A stretch of DNA of 64,000 bases, taken from the NCBI GenBank assembly GCA_002688175.1, contig NZCC01000053.1:31521-95520 (forward strand). The letters are read 5' to 3'. Of the stretch, positions 1-8,537 are shown piece by piece (position 1 is the first letter of the stretch; each line of letters opens with the position of its first letter). The notes under the pieces are model-generated. The model ran no database searches and was not told the origin of the DNA. It saw only the letters and a program-made list of their open reading frames with translations. This DNA is from Chromatiales bacterium. GTDB lineage: Bacteria; Pseudomonadota; Gammaproteobacteria; Steroidobacterales; GCA-2729495. The translations under genes were made by a program, and so were the position numbers.

Positions 1-185
1 ATTTTTCACGCCGCAGTAAGGGGTTTTACGGGGTGCTATTCCCATTCGGATGCGGGGGTGGCAAATGGAATGCCGGGGCTACGTTTATTGATTGATGGTT
101 TGTCGCCTGATCGTGGCAGACACCTGGGTCTGGGTAGTCAGCTAGATAAATACAGCCACAAAAAATGGTCTCATCTGCCCGGGTT
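1..185. other. Left edge, no gene recognised
   Basis: This stretch lies downstream of the uup stop codon and reaches the window edge. I see no coding pattern, no hairpin followed by a T-run and no repeat. A short open frame on the minus strand runs into the end of uup in another frame, and its composition does not look like a protein. Confidence 0.5.
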
Positions 186-2087
186 CTAGCGTCGAAATTG
201 CGCCTGTTGTTCCTCCAGTTCGCCCCAGCGCTCGATGACGGCATCGAGCTCCTGCTGAATCAATTGCAGCTGATCGAGGACTGCCTTGGTCGTGTCATGA
301 GGTTGGCTGTAGAAATCCGGTGCCGCTATCTGTTCCTGCAGTGTCTGGCATTGCTGCTCCAGTGCTTCTATGCGTGTCGGAAGACCGTCAAGTTCACGCT
401 GTTCTTTGTAGCTGAGTTTTGTCCGGGTTTTTGCCGCATCCGCTGCTGTACTCCCATCGGTTCCGGTAGTTGCCCGGTTCGGGTTGTCCGTCTCTTCGAG
501 TTCACGTCCGCGTCGTTCCCAGTCGCTGTAGCCACCTACGTACTGAAGGATCGAGCTGTTGGTCTCAAATACCAGGATGCTGGTTACTACGTTGTCAAGA
601 AATTCCCGATCATGGGTAACGACAATCAACGTGCCCTGATATTCGATAAGTTTTTGTTCAAGAACTTCGAGTGTTTCGATATCGAGGTCATTGGTTGGTT
701 CGTCGAGAATCAACAGATTAGTCGGGCGCGCGAACAGCCGGGCCAGGATGACGCGGTTACGTTCGCCGCCCGATAATGCACGCACTGGCGTCATCGCTCG
801 TTTAGCGCTGAACAGGAATCCGGTCAGATAGCCGATAACGTGACGATCCTTGCCGTTGATGCGAATATAATCCTTGCCGCCGCCGATGTTCTCAGCAATG
901 GTTTTGTCGAGTTCAAGATCGCGGCGGGTCTGATCGAAGTATCCGATCTCAAGATTTGTGCCGTGCTTGATGGTGCCCTGCTGCGGCTTGATTTTGCCGA
1001 GGATAATGTTCAGCAAGGTACTCTTACCAACACCGTTGTTGCCGATCAGCCCAATCCGGTCGCCGCGCATAATTGTCAGGGACAGGCTGTCGATCAGAGT
1101 TTCGTCGGTATAACTGTGGGTTACGTTACGCAGGCGGATGACCTTGCGCCCGGAGCGATCACCTTCTTCGATACTGATTCGCGCACTCCTCGGTCGGGCA
1201 ATACGGGCCGCAACCTTGTCACGCATAGTCACCAGTGTGCGTACACGACCCTCGTTACGCGTTCGCCGGGCCTTGATGCCCTGTCTTACCCACACTTCTT
1301 CTGCAGCGAGTTTCTTGTCAAACAGCTGGTTCTCACGATCTTCATCCTGCAGCGATTTTTCCTTGCGACGCAGAAAATTTGTATAGTTGCCCGGCCAGCT
1401 GACCAGTGTGCCACGATCGATTTCGATGATGCGGGTTGCGAGGCGTTGCAGGAACGCGCGGTCATGGGTGACGAACATAACGCTGCCGGGGTAGGCGAAG
1501 ATAGCGTTTTCAAGCCACCTGATCGTCATGAGGTCAAGATGGTTGGTTGGTTCGTCGAGTAACAGTAGTTCCGGTTTACTGACCAGGGCCTTGCCAAGGG
1601 CGACGCGTCGTCGCCAGCCGCCGGACAGTTCCGACAGGCGTTTGCCGGCCGGCAGCTTGAGTTCCGATATGATGGTGTCAATCCGTTGCTCAGTATTCCA
1701 GCCGTCGGCACCCTCTATTTTGTGTTGCAGCTTTTCAATTGCTCGCAACTGATGTTTGTCGGGATGTCCATCAGACAGGCGTTCATATTCGTCCAGCCAG
1801 CCCTGTACGGTTGCGAGTCCCTCGGCGACAAATTCGCGTGCCGTCAGGTTGAGACTATCGGGCAGATTCTGATCCAGCTGGCTGATGCACAGATCGCTCT
1901 TGTACTGGATTTCGCCATGGTCAGGTTGAATCTCATCCGTGATCAGTCGCAGCAGGGAGGTTTTTCCCGAGCCGTTACGCCCAATCAGGCAGACACGTTC
2001 ACCGGGTTCGATAGTCAGGCTGGCATCGACGAGTAGGGGTTGATCGCCGAATTCGAGGGAGATTGCGTCAAAACGTACGAGAGTCAT
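186..2087 (-). CDS. uup: ABC-F family ATPase, Uup type
   Basis: 633-residue protein with two ABC ATPase domains and no membrane segments, the ABC-F layout. Domain 1 has Walker A GRNGSGKT (about 36-43), signature LSGGW (about 154) and Walker B LLLLDEPT (about 175). Domain 2 has GNNGVGKST (about 350) followed by LSGGE and LLILDEPT. Between them is the charged ABC-F linker. The C-terminal 70-80 residues (LSYKEQRELDGLP and after) form a predicted coiled coil, as in Uup. Known Uup proteins bind DNA or ribosomes and affect precise transposon excision and late 50S assembly. The length matches E. coli Uup (about 635). It stands alone, and its start faces the divergent SDR gene 38 bases away. The family is clear; the Uup subgroup rests on the C-terminal domain. 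Confidence 0.93.
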   Translation of the reverse strand: MTLVRFDAISLEFGDQPLLVDASLTIEPGERVCLIGRNGSGKTSLLRLITDEIQPDHGEIQYKSDLCISQLDQNLPDSLNLTAREFVAEGLATVQGWLDEYERLSDGHPDKHQLRAIEKLQHKIEGADGWNTEQRIDTIISELKLPAGKRLSELSGGWRRRVALGKALVSKPELLLLDEPTNHLDLMTIRWLENAIFAYPGSVMFVTHDRAFLQRLATRIIEIDRGTLVSWPGNYTNFLRRKEKSLQDEDRENQLFDKKLAAEEVWVRQGIKARRTRNEGRVRTLVTMRDKVAARIARPRSARISIEEGDRSGRKVIRLRNVTHSYTDETLIDSLSLTIMRGDRIGLIGNNGVGKSTLLNIILGKIKPQQGTIKHGTNLEIGYFDQTRRDLELDKTIAENIGGGKDYIRINGKDRHVIGYLTGFLFSAKRAMTPVRALSGGERNRVILARLFARPTNLLILDEPTNDLDIETLEVLEQKLIEYQGTLIVVTHDREFLDNVVTSILVFETNSSILQYVGGYSDWERRGRELEETDNPNRATTGTDGSTAADAAKTRTKLSYKEQRELDGLPTRIEALEQQCQTLQEQIAAPDFYSQPHDTTKAVLDQLQLIQQELDAVIERWGELEEQQAQFRR

Positions 2088-2125
2088 GGGGCGGTATGCT
2101 ACTGTGTTATGTGGGGGGTAGTCAC

Positions 2126-3145
2126 ATGACAGGAAGAATTAGCCGGCGGAACCTGATCAAGGGAGCGGCAACAATTGCGGCAGCTTCGACCGTTCCGGCG
2201 TGTGGTGGTCGTGAGGAACCGGTGCAGAGGCCGCCAGGCGTCCCGGTCGGTTTGTTTGGTGCTGAGTCGATAGCCGAGGAAGTGACAGCGGGTCTCGATC
2301 TGACCGGTAAGACGGCGGTTGTCACTGGCGCAAATTCAGGTCTCGGCTATGAAACAATGCGGGTGTTGGCGATGCGTGGCGCGCACGTCATCGGTACCGG
2401 ACGCACGGTCGAAAAAGCTGCGGCAGCTTGTGACAGTATCGAGGGTGCTACGACCCCTGTGGTCCTCGAGTTATCAGACCTGGCATCCGTTGCGGCCTGT
2501 GTTGATCAGGTTCGTCGTATCGATGCACCGATTGATATGCTTATTTGTAATGCCGGCATCATGGCTTTACCGGAGTTGCAGCAGGTCAACGGTATTGAAC
2601 GTCAATTCTTCGTCAATCATCTCGGGCACTTTGCGTTCGCGATTGGTCTGATCGGACAGGTCCGGGCAGCCCCGCAGGGACGTATTGTTATGCTCAGTAG
2701 TTCCGGTCATCAGTGGGCGCCCGAGACGGGCATTGAGTTCGACAACTTATCGGGTGAACGTGGTTATGAGCCCAATCGCATGTATGGGCAGTCCAAGCTT
2801 GCCAATGGGTTATTTGCCTTTGAACTGGCGCGGCGGTTGGTTGATACCAATATTACGGTCAATGCGGTACACCCTGGCGTAATCATGACCAACCTCGGCC
2901 GACACTTCGCTCAGTGGAAACAGGTTGCGGCGCGCCTGATCGGCTGGACATTCATGAAATCCATAGAGGCCGGGTCTGCAACACAGTGCTATGTAGCGAC
3001 AAACCCGGCATTGGATGATGTCAGCGGGTATTACTTTGCCGATTGCAATCCGTTGCAACCATCTGCGCAGATGCGGGATGCGGCGTTGGCCGAGAAACTC
3101 TGGGATGTTTCCCTTGAGTTGACCGGTGTGTCTTTATCAGTCTGA
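2126..3145 (+). CDS. SDR oxidoreductase with Tat/lipoprotein-like signal
   Basis: 339-residue short-chain dehydrogenase. The Rossmann motif TGANSGLGYET lies about 60 residues in, followed by CNAG, the catalytic serine region MLSSSGHQW and the YGQSK (YxxxK) active site. I place the start at 2126, where a G-rich sequence (2112-2117) is correctly spaced; an in-frame ATG at 2063 lacks this. From 2126 the protein opens with SRRNLIKGAA, a twin-arginine signal, and runs to VPACGG, a possible lipobox. Sequence after the signal resembles retinol-dehydrogenase-like SDRs. An exported NAD(P)-dependent SDR is unusual because the periplasm lacks the free cofactor, though Tat can carry cofactor-loaded folded enzymes. 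The MBL-fold pair follows on the same strand, so co-transcription is likely. Substrate unknown. Confidence 0.88.
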   Translation: MTGRISRRNLIKGAATIAAASTVPACGGREEPVQRPPGVPVGLFGAESIAEEVTAGLDLTGKTAVVTGANSGLGYETMRVLAMRGAHVIGTGRTVEKAAAACDSIEGATTPVVLELSDLASVAACVDQVRRIDAPIDMLICNAGIMALPELQQVNGIERQFFVNHLGHFAFAIGLIGQVRAAPQGRIVMLSSSGHQWAPETGIEFDNLSGERGYEPNRMYGQSKLANGLFAFELARRLVDTNITVNAVHPGVIMTNLGRHFAQWKQVAARLIGWTFMKSIEAGSATQCYVATNPALDDVSGYYFADCNPLQPSAQMRDAALAEKLWDVSLELTGVSLSV

Positions 3146-3159
3146 TGTAACCGGTGGTA

Positions 3160-4092
3160 ATGCGCATTATTTTTAATTACCTGCGACGATTTGTACTGAC
3201 TTTGTTCGGTGTTGCGGGGCTGGTGTTTGTTGTTATTCAGGACTCGGCAGCAGATGCAATTGAAGAACTCGGTAACGGCGCGTACCTGTATCTTAATGGT
3301 CAGCATCGTAGCCTGTTCATCGTGTCCGATGCGGGCGTCATTGTTACCGACCCGATCAATGAAAAGGTAGCCGTTGCGTATCGTGCCGCGATTGCAAGCA
3401 TCACCGACCAGCCGGTGCGCTTCGTCGTTTATTCTCATTATCATTGGGATCGCGTGTCGGGAGCCGCGGTATTCAAGCAAGAAAGTGCGCAAATCGTCGC
3501 GCAGAAACGATGTGCAGAGCGGTTCAGGGAGAATCCAAATCCCGCTGTCATTGCGCCCGATCTGACATTCACGGACAGCTACACGGTGACACTCGGTAAC
3601 CGGGCCCTTGAACTTTACTATTTCGGGCCGAGCCACGGGGACTGTCTGACAGTTTTTGTCGCGCAACCGTCCAATATCATGCAGATTACCGATGTCATAA
3701 ATCCCCCCGGCGCTGCATTTCCGCCTGACCCATTGGTGCCGTATATTCGGCCGCATAATATTCAGCAGTTTTTTGCCGCCACCGCCGGGTTGATTGACCG
3801 GCTTGGCATAGACGAGGTTGCTGCCAGTGCTGTTTTCCCGGCGGGTGATGATGCGACCCCGATATCGCCGCCGTTGGCGCCCGCATCCATCGTGCGTGAA
3901 CAGGCAAAATTCTGGAGACTTATTGATGCGACTGTCAAACGGGCAGCTGCCGAGCGGCGGGTAGGTATTGATGGTTTTGTCAGGCTGCGCGATGATGAGT
4001 TTGCAGCATTCGAATCCTATCCTGGCTACCGCAAAGAAGATCTGCCGTTGATTTTGCGTCGCTTCATCGGTTTTCATGACATGGGGCGCTGA
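3160..4092 (+). CDS. Exported MBL-fold protein with degraded metal site
   Basis: About 310 residues. An N-terminal hydrophobic segment (residues 10-26) serves as signal peptide or anchor. The metallo-beta-lactamase fold follows: FIVSDAGVIVTDP strand, then the metal motif at 93-98 reading HYHWDR, then GPSHGDC. The family motif is HxHxDH, so the last histidine is arginine here. The C-terminal metal histidine found in the neighbouring paralogue (GAHMTMG) also has no counterpart (ASAVFPAGD instead). I infer loss or change of at least one zinc site. A GTG at 3154 is an alternative start. The stop lies 4 bases before the next gene, a full paralogue, so the two form an operon. Confidence 0.85.
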   Translation: MRIIFNYLRRFVLTLFGVAGLVFVVIQDSAADAIEELGNGAYLYLNGQHRSLFIVSDAGVIVTDPINEKVAVAYRAAIASITDQPVRFVVYSHYHWDRVSGAAVFKQESAQIVAQKRCAERFRENPNPAVIAPDLTFTDSYTVTLGNRALELYYFGPSHGDCLTVFVAQPSNIMQITDVINPPGAAFPPDPLVPYIRPHNIQQFFAATAGLIDRLGIDEVAASAVFPAGDDATPISPPLAPASIVREQAKFWRLIDATVKRAAAERRVGIDGFVRLRDDEFAAFESYPGYRKEDLPLILRRFIGFHDMGR

Positions 4093-4096
4093 CATC

Positions 4097-5074
4097 ATGC
4101 ATTGTGTCGCCACATTGTTTTTATCCTGTTTTATGTTGATGTCCGGCGTTGCGCTGGGTCAGGCGAATTCTGTGCAGGATGTACCGCTACTGTTTCCCGG
4201 CAGTAATAACCCGATGAAAAAGTGGCAAACTGAACGTATTGCCGAAGGTGTGTATGGGTTTCGTTATACATTCTATCGAAACATTTTTATTGTGACCGAT
4301 GAAGGGGTCATTGCCACTGACCCCATGAATGCCGAGGCGGCTGCGGTCATGCGCCGGGAAATTCGACAGATCACCCCGCAACCGGTTCGATTTGTGTCTT
4401 ATAGCCACTCGCATTGGGATCATGTGTCCGGTGGCAAGTTGTTCAAGGAAGAGGGGGCAAGCTTCGTTGCACAGGAGGGCTGTGCCGAGCATTTTGCCGA
4501 AAATCCCCAGCCTGATGTTGTTGCTCCGGATATAACTTATGGCGATCGTTTCGAAATTGAACTTGGCGGTAAGTCACTAGAAATGCTGTATTTCGGACCG
4601 TCACACGACAGTTGTCTCGTCGTGATGGTGATTAAACCGGCCAATCTTCTGTTCATGGTTGATACGGCAAATCCACCCGATGGGTGGGCGATGTTTTATA
4701 ACCCGGCCGTATCGGAGGATCGCGTGTGGCATATGGTGCCTTTCTTTGCCCGGGTCCAGGCCCTGGTCGAGGCGCGTGGTATCGAAACGGTTATCGGTGC
4801 ACACATGACGATGGGCATGGATCCGTTGACCGGGCGACCCGGCATCATTCCCGGTACGCGGGGTCCGGCGACCGTTATTGCCGAGCGTCTGGCGTTCTGG
4901 TCAGCACTCATTGACGTTGTGCGGGCGGAGCTGGCGCAAGGTATACCGCCTGGCGATGTGCCGGACAGACTGGTTGAGCGACGGGTGCTGGCCGAGCGGA
5001 TATCCGGCTATGATCCGGAAAAGATGCACATTTTGTTGCGGCGAATTACCAGTTACGCGATTACCGGTGAATAG
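4097..5074 (+). CDS. Exported MBL-fold metallo-hydrolase
   Basis: About 325 residues with a signal peptide (CVATLFLSCFMLMSGVALG, cleavage near GQA). The zinc motif HSHWDH at 104-109 is complete, followed by GPSHDSC and a late histidine in VIGAHMTMG. It resembles the quinoprotein-relay and SoxH-like MBL groups; substrate not predictable. Sequence around the metal site (RFVSYSHSHWDHVSGG) is clearly related to the upstream gene, so the two came from a tandem duplication and only this copy keeps all expected ligands. An alternative ATG at 4076 would overlap the upstream gene. A 9-bp hairpin follows the stop. Confidence 0.88.
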   Translation: MHCVATLFLSCFMLMSGVALGQANSVQDVPLLFPGSNNPMKKWQTERIAEGVYGFRYTFYRNIFIVTDEGVIATDPMNAEAAAVMRREIRQITPQPVRFVSYSHSHWDHVSGGKLFKEEGASFVAQEGCAEHFAENPQPDVVAPDITYGDRFEIELGGKSLEMLYFGPSHDSCLVVMVIKPANLLFMVDTANPPDGWAMFYNPAVSEDRVWHMVPFFARVQALVEARGIETVIGAHMTMGMDPLTGRPGIIPGTRGPATVIAERLAFWSALIDVVRAELAQGIPPGDVPDRLVERRVLAERISGYDPEKMHILLRRITSYAITGE

Positions 5075-5103
5075 TCGGGAAATCTATTTCATTTGATTTA
5101 AGG

Positions 5104-5124
5104 CTGGCTCACGTTGTGAGCCAG
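5104..5124. terminator. Perfect hairpin between convergent genes
   Basis: CTGGCTCAC, loop GTT, GTGAGCCAG gives a 9-bp perfect stem lying 30 bases after the MBL gene and 56 bases from the end of the opposing gene. No run of T follows on either strand, so it is a hairpin at a convergent boundary rather than a textbook Rho-independent terminator. Confidence 0.45.
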
Positions 5125-5180
5125 TGATGGGTGTAATTTGTCTTTCGTAGTCTACCCCCACAGCCTGCAAGTAAGAATAA

Positions 5181-6026
5181 TCACTTTTTTAAAGCCACTT
5201 TCCCGTCTGCTCTAACCGGTTCGACGGGTTCTTTTTTTAGTGTCTCGATCCAGCGTATTTCAAGTGCCGTCTGCTTGCCGACAAGCGCCTGTCGCAGGCT
5301 GTCAGGCATAACTGCCTCAGTGTCTGATAGTGGGATTCTCCCGCCCATGATTTCAGCAAATTGCTGCGGGTGTCGTGGCGCATTTTCGGGTTCCGCATAA
5401 CCAACGGGAAACAGTGGCAGGTTGTTATCGAGGGCGTACTTGTCTGTTGCTCCAAGTGTATGCAGCATTTCATGTGCGATAACAAAATTATTCTTTTTCT
5501 GCATTTTGCGATCGGCGAATACGTGTACGACTCCCAGCATACCTTTTTGCATGCCGAGTGAATGTGGCACCCTGGGGCGTATTTTCGGGTCATGACAGAC
5601 AATGAACAGACGAATGTCCGGTGTGGCACCCGGTTGATTTTTTGTTGCCTGGTGTGCCCACCAGCGTAATTGAATGCTCCACAGTGCGACAGATATCGGG
5701 TTACGGCTTTCAGGTGGTGCCGGTGGCTGTTCGGCAATCGGCAAGCCGATATCAATACGTATTGGTCGGTCGATTGCGACGCCGTAGCGGTGGGTTTCCT
5801 GCTCCATGAATTGTTCAATGGCGATGAAATGTTTCGTTGTGAGTTTATCAATATAGTTTTTCGTCGCGGATTGTTCATCCGCAGAAATAGGGTAGAGCGT
5901 GACCCATAGAGGTTCTTCCCAGCTTGTTGAGCGGGCACGACTCAGGTAACTGCCGCCGGCGATGATCAGCAGTAGCGTCAACAGAATCAGTTGGCGCAGT
6001 GAACGGATATAATTTCCTTTGGCCAT
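5181..6026 (-). CDS. Membrane-anchored HExxH protein of unknown function
   Basis: 281 residues from an ATG at 6026 (an ATG at 6092 would add 22 residues upstream of the hydrophobic segment). One N-terminal membrane segment (LILLTLLLIIAGGSYL) puts the rest in the periplasm. About two-thirds in is HEMLHTLGATD, an HExxHxxGxxD pattern like that of compact metzincin-type zinc proteases, preceded by NNFVIA and followed by a proline-rich loop. I recognise no named family. A zinc protease is a reasonable inference from the motif and its helix-like context. It is monocistronic and converges on the MBL pair. Confidence 0.75.
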   Translation of the reverse strand: MAKGNYIRSLRQLILLTLLLIIAGGSYLSRARSTSWEEPLWVTLYPISADEQSATKNYIDKLTTKHFIAIEQFMEQETHRYGVAIDRPIRIDIGLPIAEQPPAPPESRNPISVALWSIQLRWWAHQATKNQPGATPDIRLFIVCHDPKIRPRVPHSLGMQKGMLGVVHVFADRKMQKKNNFVIAHEMLHTLGATDKYALDNNLPLFPVGYAEPENAPRHPQQFAEIMGGRIPLSDTEAVMPDSLRQALVGKQTALEIRWIETLKKEPVEPVRADGKVALKK

Positions 6027-6380
6027 AACAATTGTCCGGCGTATCGTGATCTGAATCCCCGATATTGAACGGGCTCTGCCGGTTGGCTGCAATTACAGGT
6101 AGCCTAGGCTATTTGAGAATTGTTTTCCGTGAACTGTGTTACTCCGGATGCCTGCAAATTTATGCTCAGTCGAGCTGCCATGTTAGCGGGATGCGGCTTT
6201 CATTAAATGGCATAGTTACCGGAAAGGCCTGCAAAACAGGCGAACACATAAGCAGCCGCTATCTGTAGCGGTTCTGGTCAGGGCGATACACTGTTGCAGG
6301 TGTGCTGTTAGTGCTTTGCCCGGGTAGTCAATACCGGTTTCGAAGCGCTCCGGCTTCGGGATGCAGGAGCTTGAGGTTCA
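6027..6380. other. Intergenic region 5' of HExxH gene and 3' of csp
   Basis: About 350 bases without a convincing gene. It should hold the promoter of the HExxH gene (right to left) and the 3' end of the cold-shock transcript. A weak GCCTG/CAGGC hairpin lies at 6227-6241 with no T-run. I see no coding pattern or repeat. Confidence 0.4.
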
Positions 6381-6587
6381 CTAACTGTCAACGCTGACTT
6401 TTGAGGCTTGCTGTCCTTTCGGACCTGTCTCAACTTCGTAGCTGACGGTCTGTCCTTCGAGCAATTTGTTGTCGGCTCCACCTTCAATCGCTGAGCAGTG
6501 GACGAAAATATCATCGCCCCCCTCAGCCGGCACGATAAAGCCGTAACCCTTGGACTCGTTAAACCATTTGACGGTACCAGTCGCCAT
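6381..6587 (-). CDS. Cold-shock protein, CspA family
   Basis: 68-residue single cold-shock domain. [10 protein letters not shown] opens the protein, KGYGFI is the RNP1 motif and DIFVHCSAI the RNP2 motif, followed by the usual [11 protein letters not shown] strand. These bind single-stranded RNA or DNA and melt mRNA structure. The length is standard. A second ATG two codons upstream (6593) is possible; the chosen start fits the family. About 320 untranslated bases lie upstream, consistent with a long regulated 5' leader, though I cannot show a cold-shock box. Confidence 0.95.
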   Translation of the reverse strand: MATGTVKWFNESKGYGFIVPAEGGDDIFVHCSAIEGGADNKLLEGQTVSYEVETGPKGQQASKVSVDS

Positions 6588-6593
6588 GATCAT

Positions 6594-6908
6594 GTTTCCT
6601 CTTTACTTACCGTGGTTCGCCCACATGATCAGTTGCAGTTGCAGGTATCGGCAGCGTTCTGCTGGCGTACATATCTTCATGTAGTACGAACGACATCGGG
6701 CCATTTGTGCTCTGGCAAGTTACGAGATAAAGGCAAAGTCTCATCCTGTAGAGCCGAACACAAATGCCTTTAGACCCTGACTAAGATACGGTCCCGGGAG
6801 AAATATGCAAGCGTTCACAGAGTGGCTTGAGTCGGCCCCGCGGCGGTTACAGGGGCAGTCATCAAAATGCATGTAACCTGTTGTAATATAAATATAATAT
6901 AAGAATTA
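6594..6908. other. Leader and promoter region of the cold-shock gene
   Basis: About 315 bases between csp and the upstream SDR gene on the same strand. An A+T-rich block at about 6880-6908 (TAATATAAATATAATATAA) stands out, just downstream of the SDR stop on that strand. It could supply a promoter -10 region for csp. No protein-coding pattern. Confidence 0.35.
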
Positions 6909-7706
6909 TTACCAGCCGATATCTGAACCGTCTGCAAAGCTCAGGAATCGTCCGTTGTCTTCAGCCGTCAGTCTGTCGATGAGCGCGATCATTTTTGCAA
7001 CACTTTCGGGAGGTTCAATTGCATTGGGGATTTTTATTCCGCCGGGTTTCATCGTGTTGACCGTGCCGGGTGATATCAGGGTGAGTGTGATGCCCTGTTT
7101 TGGTGCCTCGAAAGAAAGCGTATACATGAACATATTCAAGGCGGCTTTACTTGCGCGATAGCTATACATCATCGGCATTTTTGGGCCCAGTTCAAATGAA
7201 GCTGCCTTACTTGAAATAATAATAATTTTCTTTTGTTGCGATGCTGCGACATGTTTCATGAAAGCCTGGCTAAGTTTCAGTGGTCCAGATGCATTGACCT
7301 CGAAACTTTTTGTCGCCATGTTAAAATCGATACCCTTAACTCGCTTAAAGGCCGAGACATATTTTGGTGTCAGGCCGGCATTGCTGAGTAAAACGTCGAT
7401 CGCTTGATCGGCATAAATGTCTGCCAGCCAATCGATCCTCGTGTGGTCCGTAACATCGAGTTGCTCGATAATGATATTTGAATCTTCGCTGGCCAGGGCT
7501 TTAAGCGCCTTGGCTTTCTTCGGATTGCGCGCTGTAGCAATGATGTTCCAGTCTAAAATGGAATATTGCCGTACAAACTCGAGGCCAATACCACGATTTG
7601 CCCCAGTAATCAGCACGGTGGGTTTGTCGGCTTCGAGGCCTGCATTTACGGTTCCGGACAGGGCGGAGAGGAACAGTAGCAGCAGACCGTTAATTAAATT
7701 GCGCAT
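6909..7706 (-). CDS. SDR oxidoreductase with signal peptide
   Basis: 265 residues. The N-terminus (MRNLINGLLLLFLSALSG, cleavage near VNAG) is a clear Sec-type signal. It precedes a full SDR core: TGANRGIGLEF nucleotide motif, SNAG, IIISSKAASF with catalytic serine, and YRASK (YxxxK). C-terminal PGTVNT is the usual SDR substrate-side loop. The core resembles the C-factor/sniffer-type classical SDRs. Sec export would unfold the protein without its cofactor, so either the segment is an anchor facing the cytoplasm or the enzyme works oddly. Monocistronic, with pdxH upstream on the same strand 60 bases away. Confidence 0.88.
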   Translation of the reverse strand: MRNLINGLLLLFLSALSGTVNAGLEADKPTVLITGANRGIGLEFVRQYSILDWNIIATARNPKKAKALKALASEDSNIIIEQLDVTDHTRIDWLADIYADQAIDVLLSNAGLTPKYVSAFKRVKGIDFNMATKSFEVNASGPLKLSQAFMKHVAASQQKKIIIISSKAASFELGPKMPMMYSYRASKAALNMFMYTLSFEAPKQGITLTLISPGTVNTMKPGGIKIPNAIEPPESVAKMIALIDRLTAEDNGRFLSFADGSDIGW

Positions 7707-7767
7707 GTCAGTTTCCTGTTAATAGTATTGTGCCTGGTTAGTATTTATTGCCACAACCTGTGAGTGG

Positions 7768-8415
7768 TCAGGGCGCGAGGCGGGCCAGATCCCAACCGGA
7801 TTTTCCGGCCGTGAACATAAATCGGTCATGCAGGCGGTTTTCTCGGCCTTGCCAGAACTCGATGCTGTCGGGAATGACGCGATAGCCGCCCCAGAAAGAG
7901 GGTAATGGGATTTCGCCTTTGGCGAACTTCAGTTTCACCTCGGTAAACTTGTTTTCCAATACTGAACGTGAAGAAATGATGCTGCTTTGTCGTGACACCC
8001 AGGCGCCGATCTGGCTGTCGCGCGGGCGGCGCATGAAATATCGTATGTTGTCAGCTGTACTGATACGTTCGGCTTTACCCTGGATCTTGATCTGGCGATG
8101 TAGTTCATGCCAGTAGAACAGCAGTGCGACGTTTTCGTTCCGGCTGATTTCATTCGCTTTCCGGCTATCGAGATTCGTGTAGAACACAAAGCCCTCTTCA
8201 TCGTAATACTTTAGAAGTACCGTGCGGATGGATGGCTGGCCGCCCGGTGCAACCGTCGCGATGCTCATCGCATTTGCATCCATGGCCTCGGCCAGCAAAG
8301 CTTCGTTGAACCAGGTGTCAAACTGTACAAACGGATTTGGATTGAGATCTGTTCTATGTAGCGGCTTAATGCTGTATTCGCGTCGCAGATCTGCAATATC
8401 CCTGTTTATTTTCAC
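7768..8415 (-). CDS. pdxH: Pyridoxamine 5'-phosphate oxidase
   Basis: 215 residues, the usual PdxH length. It shows the family blocks in order: RREYSIKPL at the N-terminus, MSIATV and PSIRTVLLK (FMN binding), GFVFYTNLDSRKA, ENVALLFYW, RQIKIQGKAER, RPRDSQIGAWVSRQS, and the C-terminal WGGYRVIPDSIEFWQGRENRLHDR. The family uses FMN and O2 to make pyridoxal 5'-phosphate in the cytoplasm (salvage and last step of B6 synthesis). No sign of disruption. Confidence 0.97.
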   Translation of the reverse strand: MKINRDIADLRREYSIKPLHRTDLNPNPFVQFDTWFNEALLAEAMDANAMSIATVAPGGQPSIRTVLLKYYDEEGFVFYTNLDSRKANEISRNENVALLFYWHELHRQIKIQGKAERISTADNIRYFMRRPRDSQIGAWVSRQSSIISSRSVLENKFTEVKLKFAKGEIPLPSFWGGYRVIPDSIEFWQGRENRLHDRFMFTAGKSGWDLARLAP

Positions 8416-8537
8416 GTCAGGTATCCATAAAGATCAATTGCAGCATAGCCTAATCAGTTCAGCCGCACTTGCAAGGGTTGGGGCGCTGACCGGATCCATA
8501 ACACCAGAGCGGACACAAGAATCTATTGGGCGGTTGG

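Noticed and set aside
165..1562. Long plus-strand open frames opposite uup
   Set aside because: They are antisense to a full-length, motif-complete ABC-F gene and show no family features.
3031..4113. 360-codon minus-strand frame opposite the first MBL gene
   Set aside because: Covered on the plus strand by a clear MBL-fold gene with signal peptide; no recognisable motif on the minus frame.
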